Assembly (NCBI GenBank): GCA_026874595.1
Contig: CM049313.1
Span: forward strand, 39,832,659-39,896,658
DNA length: 64,000 nt
Source: Sipunculus nudus
Taxonomy: Eukaryota > Annelida > Sipuncula > Golfingiida > Sipunculidae
Direction of reading: 5' to 3'
A model generated the notes under the pieces. The model had not been told where the DNA came from, did no database searches, and worked only from the letters and a program-made list of their open reading frames with translations. Position numbers and translations under genes: made by a program. Positions 26,201-35,640 of the stretch are shown here, piece by piece. Each line of letters starts with the position of its first letter. Positions within the stretch are counted from its first letter, which is position 1.

Positions 26201-29200
26201 CATAAGTAGAACTCTGTTTGTCTAACAACCAGGCTGAGTCACGACTGTTTTCTTTGTTTTTGACCAAGATCAGGTATCCCCTTTTGCCCCATATTTCTTT
26301 ATATCTTACTAATTCTCTCGGGGACTGTAATCGATGGTCTGCTTCATCACGTGTTGTTTCTCCTTCTTTAGGGTGCACCCAAGTCGCTTTGATTTTATTT
26401 CCTATAAGTCTACGAGGATTCGTTCTGATCCAGTTCAACAACTTTTTTTGTTGTTCATTTTTATTTTTTCATTGGACCTCTGTTTTAGTGATACTCAATA
26501 TCTTTAAGTTCAGAGAAAAACTTGTATTTTGTGATTAATATTTGCTACTACATGTCCTTCCGAATTCACCCAAAATGTTACTTCAGAAGTATCTTCTATG
26601 CAGATTTTAAATGGATTACAAAGACTTTTTTGTGGTATTTTATCATGGGATTTGTTTTATACTTGATCGGAAAATGGAACTGGATGGATTCAGGATTTAG
26701 CATGATTCTGTTATGCTTTTATATATTTTACGAAAAAGGGCTTAACATCTAAAAGGAAATAAAAAAAAGTCTGTCAAAGTAAATTAATGGAAAAAACAAA
26801 CACTTCAAAGTGAATGCTTTTTGTTCCGTTTTATTCTATGTGATGCTTTAGGATTGAAATTTGAAATTATATTGCCAGCAATAGCACACAAGTCCTTATT
26901 ATAAGTCTTCATAGTCCCAGTCATTCGCAGGCTCTGCCTATTGAGATGGCAGTTACAGTGAGACATTGACATAGCATATCTTTCTGGCTCAGCCAAGTTT
27001 TGAAATATGTTTGCCAACAACCTTAAATTATGAAGATGTTAATTTGAATTTAAAGAAGTAAAATATTAATAATACCTGAAAAATTGTATGAAACAAAGTA
27101 TAAAAAGCAGTTTTTCATATTAAAGGTATATTACATTAAAAATTATAGTGTGGCAGCATCTTCTTTTGTGATTTTAATTGTTTTTTTTTCTTGTTTTATT
27201 GTGACTTTAATTGTTTTTTTTTTCTTGATTTATAGTGACTTTAATTGTTTTTCCTCTTGCTTTATAGTAACTTTATTTTTCCACGTGCTTTACAGTGACT
27301 TTAATCGTTTTTCTCTTAATTTATAGTGACTCTAATTTTTCTTTTTTTTTCTTGTTTATAGTTACTTTGTTTTTCCTCTTGCTTTATAGTGACTTTATTT
27401 TTTTCCGTGCCTTACAGTGACTTTAATTTTTTTCCCTTGATTTATAGTGACTTTAATTGTTTTTTTTTCTCTTGTTTTATAGTGATTCTAATTGTTCTTT
27501 TTTTCTTGTTTTATAGTGACTTTAATTGTTTTCTTCTTGCTTTATAGTGACTTTATTTTTTTCCTGTGCTTTACAGAGACTTTAATTATTTATTCTCTTG
27601 ATTTATAGTGTCTTTAATTGTTTTTTTTCTCTTGTTTTGTAGTGACTCTAATTGTTCTTTTTCTCTTCTTTTATAGTGACTTTAGTTGTTTTTCGTCTTG
27701 CTTTATAGTGACTTTATTTTTTCCCGTGCTTTACAGTGACTTTAATTATTTTTTTTTCTCTTGTTGTATAGTGACTTTAATTATTTTTTCTATTGATTTA
27801 CAGTGACGTTATTTGTTTTTTCTCTTGCTTTACAGTGAATTTAATTGTTTTTCTCTTGTTTTATAGTGACTTTAATAATTTTTTCTATTGATTTATAGTG
27901 ACGTTATTTGTTTTTTTCTCTTGTTTTACAGTGACTTTAATTGTTTTTACTCTTGTTTTATAGTGACTTAGATTATTTTTCTCTTGATTTATAGCGACTT
28001 TAATTATTTTTTTCTCACTTGTTTTAAAGTGACCTTAATTTTTTTTCTGTTGTTTTTTTAGTGGCTTTAATTGTTTTTTCTCTAAATTTTAAGTGACTCT
28101 AATGGTTCTTTGTTTTCTTGTTTTATAGTGACTTTAATTATTTTTTTTTCTCTCGTTTTATAGTGACTTTAATCTTTAATTGTTTTTTCCCTTGTTTTAT
28201 AGCGACTTTATTTGTTTTTTTTCTCTTGATTTATAGTGACTTTAATTGTTTTTTCTCTTGTTTTATAGTGACTCTAATTGTTTTCTCCTCTTAATTTATG
28301 GTGACTTTAAATGTTTTTTTACTCTTGCTTTATTGTGACCTTAATTGTTTTTTCTCTTGCTTTCAGTTGTTCTCTTCCATGACAGCATCCCTGCTACTGA
28401 ACATCGTTATGAGCGCCAAGAAAGGTCACGCCGAGGACATGTCTAACCCCGGCCTGGTCAGCCTCGGTCAGATGGAGGTAAAGTTAACATGTATACAATA
28501 GTAATAAACCTTCATGCTATAGGACGCACTGGGCGTAAATGCTTTCTGAAGTGTTTGGGTCATATAAACTCTTATTGCATTTTATGTCCAATGAACTTTA
28601 ATAAAAATCAGTGGTCCGACATTAACCTTTTCATTAATGATAAGGTACAAATTTTCTTCTTAATATAACAGACCCGAACATTCAGTGACAATCGTTACCT
28701 ACAGATGGCACCGGCAAATTAGGGAATAAAAGTCTGTTAATGCGTCATGGCACATTGTAAAAATGCTATATTATACAAATTATAAAATGATCTGAAAGAT
28801 GTATATTTTTTACGCTTCTAAGCGTGTTGAGACATTATGATCAAAAGCCAAAATAAGGAACATGTAACGAGGTGATAAAAATGGAAAATTTAATGATAAA
28901 TTATATAATACAATAAAATACACACTGTATACTGTTCTACCAATGACATGCATGTGTTACTATAATGAATTATATAAATAAAACACTTTATGTCTTTTCC
29001 GCAGGACATCCGTTACAAGACATTTGAGATTCCTATCTTTATGATCATGGCTGTCATTGGTAGGTGTATAATTCCTGCTTTCATTTCTTCGTTGGTAAGA
29101 TTAATAATATACCGACCTTTAAATGTTATGCATAGATGTATTTATATATTTATAAATCGATATGCGTCTTTATCAAGCAAGCAAAAATCAAGGGGACACA

Positions 29201-32200
29201 TATTCATCTGTGCGATTCAGAGAAGTCGGACTTGCTCCGTTCTGTATCTAATTATTCCCCATTAGCGTTCAGATCCTTTCTAAAGGAATATTTTATAGAT
29301 ACAGTTGTCTTTATTTACATTTTAGAAAACACATATAAGACGATCGGAGTTATCTCAGCTTATATAATTTATTTCAGGTGGTTTATCCGGTGCTTTGTTT
29401 AATGGTCTCAACTACCATGTCACTCTGCTGAGAAGAAGGTGATCATTTTTTTCATCACCAGTAATGTTTATTTACAATTTTATATGAAATTATTTGTCGC
29501 TTCATTCTTGTAGTTATTTAAATTAAATTTGTGGGGTGAAGCAAGGTTTATCATACTCATAGACGTAGGCTCTGCAGATAGAGTTAATATATTACGGTGT
29601 TTTGCCAATCACGCTTTTTCCCCGCAGAAATGAATCCTCCATTTCTATGCAGATAGTGTTTGTGGCAAAAGTCAGCTTAGAGTGTAAAGCCTCAAACATT
29701 CCAGATAGCTTACCATTACTTTCAATAGGCCTATTTGTGCTTAATTACGGGTCAAACCTTTGAGGGTTATCACTTGGTGAAATTTTCAATAAGCCTTAGA
29801 TATGCATTGGCTTTTAAACAGAACATTTACGTCAATGCAAATCGTAACTAAAGTAAAGTTATCGTGAGAGAAGAGTTTTTTTCTAAAAAGATTGAAATTG
29901 AAGTATACACTGATAACACCCTTCTATAGAGGAAGAATAAATCTTTATAGAGAAAAAGAACCATTTGTACGGACAGGTGCTGTAACTTTTTCTTTTTATT
30001 TCTAATATAGATTTGTGACAAGACCCTGGGCTAAAGTATTGGAGGCCGTTTTTGTGGCAGCTGTCAGCGCCATCATTGCAGTAGCAATGATTTTTGGTGT
30101 ACCAGACTGCGCTCCTTTGCACGGCCACCATGGCAATGGACATGGCAACGTTTCTCACGTTACCACACATGCACCCGTCCTTCACGCCCCGGGGACAGTC
30201 GCCTATGGTCACCATGGAAACGACCACGGCTCACATGGCGGCGGCGGCGGCGCCGGAACCCGAACCGAACATGGAATCGCACACCCACCAACGGTGAACG
30301 TTTCCCATGGCAACGACAGCCACCATGGTAATGGTGAAGGTCACGGTGAGGATGGAGGTCATCATGGCTTTGTAATCCGTGTGAGTATTAAAACCAAAAT
30401 ATAGGATATGTAGGGCTTACAATATGATTACAACAAACATTTAATGGTTTAGTTACAATATGATTACAACAAACATGTAATGGTTTGGTTACAATATGAT
30501 TACAACAAATATTTGAAGATTTTGTAACAATATGATTACAACAAACATTTAATGGTTTGGTTAAATTATGATTACAAAAAACATTTAATGGTTTGGTTAC
30601 AATATGATTACAACAAAAATTTAATGGTTTAGTTACAATATGATTACAACAAACATTTAATGGTTTAGTTACAATATGATTACAACAAACATTTAATGGT
30701 TTAGTTACACTATTTTAACAACAAACATTTAAATATTTAGTTACAATATGATTACAACAAACATTTAATGGTTTGGTTACAATATTATTAAAAACAAACA
30801 TTCAAATATTTAGTTACAATATGATTACAACAAACATTTAATGCTTTGGTTACAATATGATTACAACAAACATTTAATGGTTTGGTTACAATTAATTACA
30901 ACAAAGATTTAATGGTTTAGTTACAATATGATTACAACAAACATTTAATGGTTTAGTTACAATATGATTACAACAAACATTTAATTGTTCGGTTACAATA
31001 TTTAAAAAAACAAACATTAAAAGATTTAGTTACAATCTGATTACAACAAACATTTAATGGTTTGGTTACAATATGATTACAACAAACATTTAATGGTTTA
31101 GTTACAATATGATTACAACAAACATTTAATGGTTTAGTTACAATATGATTACTACAAACATTTAATGGTTTGGTTATAATATGATTACAACAAACATTTA
31201 ATGGTTTTGTTACAATCTGATTACAACAAACATTTAATGGTTTTGTTACAATATGATTACAACAAACATTTAATGGTTTAGTTACAACATGATTACAACA
31301 AACATTTAATGGTTTAGTTACAATGTGATTACAACATACATTTAATGGTTTAGTTACAATATGATTACAACAAACATTTAATGGTTTGGTAACAATATGA
31401 TTACAACAAACATTTAATGGTTTGGTAATCATATGATTACAACAAACATTTAATGGTTTTGTTACAATATGATTACAACAAACATTTAATGGTTTGGTTA
31501 CAATATGACTACAACAAACATTTAGTAGTTTGGTTACAATATGATTACAAATGACATTGCATGGTTTGTTCCTTGGGTATGACCCTAACCTTTCAACAAA
31601 TTTCCTTTCCAAACTTTTTGAGTAAATTGCTGAAGGCCAAACCAGCCAACCAACCGTTAAACTGACAACGATCAAAATATAGTACCTTTTGATGAAAATA
31701 TCATAATAAAAAATAATTACAGTCTGAGCGTTATTGTAATTGGTATCACGGAGTGTTTGTTGATGTCATCTTACGTGGTATCATTTTTTATTGATGTTAT
31801 TGTACCTGATATCACTGAGTGTTTGTTGATGTCAACAGGGTTTGTGTCCAGAGGGCCAGGTGAACCGCATGGCTAATATTTTGTTTGGGACGCCAGAACA
31901 TGGTCTACACACGATGCTCCATTCTCCTCTAGGTAGGTCTCCGTTCCTCTCATTTCTCTTTTATTTAATCGGTAATTAAAAAATGTTCTAAGTTTTGGGC
32001 GGAATGCAAATATTGTCTAGTTAGCTAGCTGCGACCAGAAGTGATCACAGAAACCTTAACTTATATGCCATGAGCCTCATCTTAATTATAGAAAATATGC
32101 TATAATTATAAGATATATTTTACTGATCTAACTAATACATGTATTGTAATTTAAAGTTACCTTTTATGTTTCATGCATTATCTCTTCTCTATTTCTGACA

Positions 32201-35200
32201 TATTTTCAAGCAATTTCGGAGATCTTTTGCGTTGAATTCATAATTAACATTGTACTTAAACCTTGTAGTCATACCTTCTTGAGATCCACGTCACATTTTT
32301 ACCTGATTTTTTTTCTTTAGAGTCACGTCACATTTTACGTGTATTTTTATTTTCTTTAGAGGTTCACATCACATATTTTACGTGTATTTGATTTTCTTTA
32401 GAAGTTCATGTCACATATTTTACGTGTATTTTACTTTAGACGTTCCCGATGCATGATTTTTTTTTCATAGCGTTCACGTAACATTTAACGTGTATTTTTT
32501 TCTGTAGACGTTTTCGTCAAATTTTTACCTGAATTTTTTCTCTAAACGTTCACGTCACATTTTTTCTTTTCTTTAGAGGTTCACGTAACATGTTTTACGT
32601 GTATTATTCTTTAGATGCATGGAGTATGTATGCTCTGGGTGCACTGGCCGGGGTGTATTTTCTGCTCGCCTGCTGGACCTACGGTCTCATGGTCTCCAGC
32701 GGTCTCTTCATCCCGTCGTTGCTCATAGGCGCCCTCTGGGGGCGGGTCATTGGAATGGCTGTTATGAAGTTCATCCCCGCAGCGGTAAAGATTTGAACAC
32801 ATCAAACACAATTCATTCTCTTTTATACTTCTATTTCAAAGATTAACATATAAGAATGTTTTGTTATATGACATTTAAGATTCTTCAGGCTTACACTTTT
32901 TTATTTTCCTTTCTCCTTTACACACAATTCATAGAGATAATGTATTTCAAACCTAACATATATATATATATAGTTTTTTTAGTGATAACTTTCAAAATAC
33001 TAATATTTTCGATGTTTGCATGGTATGATTTTGTGTTTAGGGTACAAACATCGGGAAGTACTCGCTAGTGGGCGCTGCGTGTCAACTTGGCGGCACAGTG
33101 CGCATGACCATCAGTTTGACCGTCATCGTCATTGAGTGTACCGGTGACATCACGTTCGGCATTCCCGTCATGCTCAGCCTCATCATCGCCAAGTGGATGG
33201 GCGACTTCTTTAATACTGTAAGTCAGTTTTTTAAGCATTTTATCAAGTAATTAATTTTTTTGTATGGTATATATTTTTGTTTTGTTCAAATGTTGCAGCA
33301 AAAAAAAAGACAGTAAAACGACCACCTCAGTTTAGAGACCACCTTAAAATAACGAACATTTATTTACGGTCCTGATTCTTTATGGCTCTTTATATAAGAT
33401 CTCGCTGAAACAAACACCTCGAAAATGCGACCACTTTGCCGAGGTTCCATTGATGGTCGTAATTCCGAGGTTTTACTGTATGTGATATAATGACTGACGT
33501 AAGAGAGAATACCGAACTGTCTGACTCCTTCAGTCAAATTTAAATGCCCACTGATCCCTGTATGTTTAGCCTATTGTTTTAATTAAGACTTCGTACTTGA
33601 CATTTGATTACATTTACGACAAGGTTTGTCATTGTTTTCAATTTCAGAAAATTAAATGAAATAGAATAGATATAATATAAATATTTAAGATATCCGAAAA
33701 AATATAAGCGCAGAACCCGCGTGAACTTAAAGATATAAAAAATATATTTCGATAATAATAATAATAAAAATTATAATAATAATAATAATAAAAATAATAA
33801 TGCTATAGTCCTCACACGTGCAGGTTAATCCCAAACCGATTTATATCATGCAATCTTTTATAACGATGTCTAGAGTCTGTACCATACCGTTTCTTCTTGA
33901 TGACTAAAATAGGAACAGTTAATATCAGGTTAAACCAATTATAGCTGTAAATATATTCTAATACAGATGTATTGTTAGTAATCAGCTCGTACGGAGATAG
34001 CAGAGTTACTAATGACACTTAGCTTACTTTGATTAGGTGGTTATTAGGGTCATGGTTATATACAGCGGTGCTGGCCTTTGACTTAATACTAATTAATACA
34101 CTCCATACCCAGGGGCGGATCCAGGATTAAAGAAAAAAAAGGTGGGGGTGGGGGTCATCCCAGAAGGACAATATTGACAAAGCATAACAAAACTTCCTCC
34201 GATCCAGAAAGGGGGTCTTTACCCTTAAAAAAGCTTGCAGATGCTAAAATGGGAGTGGGGGTCCGGTCCCCTGGATCCACCCCTCTGGATCCATTTCTGA
34301 TATTAACGGTGTTAATTGCTTTTCATGTACATATCTGGGATTACAGGTCAGCTGTTTGTTTTAGAACATCTGATTACCGACATATGCCCGCCATTTACTG
34401 ATAAAATGAGTCTGATAACAGCTCGAGGTTTAGAAATAAAGCAACTTTGAACACGTATATATATGACTGATGTGGACGGTAATTTCTCAAATTATAGCAA
34501 CTATGATAACATTCTAAAAATAATTTACCTTAAAATCCTTCTGACCTTGTTCCAAATTCCAAAACTGTTTTAGCAAGAGATGAATGGGCAATTGACTTTG
34601 GAATGAAGTTAATATATATATATATCGGTTTGGCATGATTTAAACTTGTTTATCCTACGATATATTACTACTCAAGAATTCAGTTATCATAATAACAACA
34701 ATTAACCATTCATTAAATAAATTCCTCTGGATAAAGTTTACGTCCGAATTCAGGCTGCCGGATATTTAGAGTAAAATATAGGTGTTCTCTAGTGTTCATG
34801 CATGACATGAAGTTTTCTTGTGAGGGCTTAGAGCATATATCATCAGCCATAGCAGAAACATTCTTACCACATGAATGAGTAATCTGTTCTTTGTTAGGAT
34901 ACACAACATAATATTTTACTTTAATTTGGAGAATGAGCTTTAAAATTGACACTGATTCCCATACAAGTTACTTTTTAACGAGCACTAAATTTATATAATA
35001 CCAGACTGACATGCCAGCGTAACCTTACTGATGTCTCCGAGTTGACTTAGTTATATGATCAGCCAGACAGCGGCTACTCGCGCATTACTTTGATGACATA
35101 TATAAATACTGATATCTATAATCTGTGTTTTCCACTCTTGTAGGGAATCTACGATCTTCACATTGAGATTTTGGGAATCCCGCTGCTGGGCTGGGAGCCT

Positions 35201-35573
35201 CCAGAGATGTGCTACAACGTCCAGGCTAGGTCAGTCTGTATAGATATTTTGATAAATCCTGCTATAGACCTCCCCTCCTCGCACCTAGTAGAGACCAAAG
35301 ACACCCAGTATTTAGGTCATGCCCCCCCCCCTTCCTCCGGGAATTTCACTTAGTCTTATAACATTTGGATTACTAAAACAGTCATGAAATTCCTGTCACT
35401 GATATCCGCAGATTCGTGACTTATTTCAATATAAAGCATTACATGCAGTAATTAATATAATGTTTATTAATAATTATACAATTCATTATGTTTGATCCTA
35501 CAAAATTAATATATTTTTTCATTTATTCGTCTTGTACAGCTTATATTTCTAACTGGCATTTAAACATGTGAAG

Positions 35574-35640
<67 letters not shown>

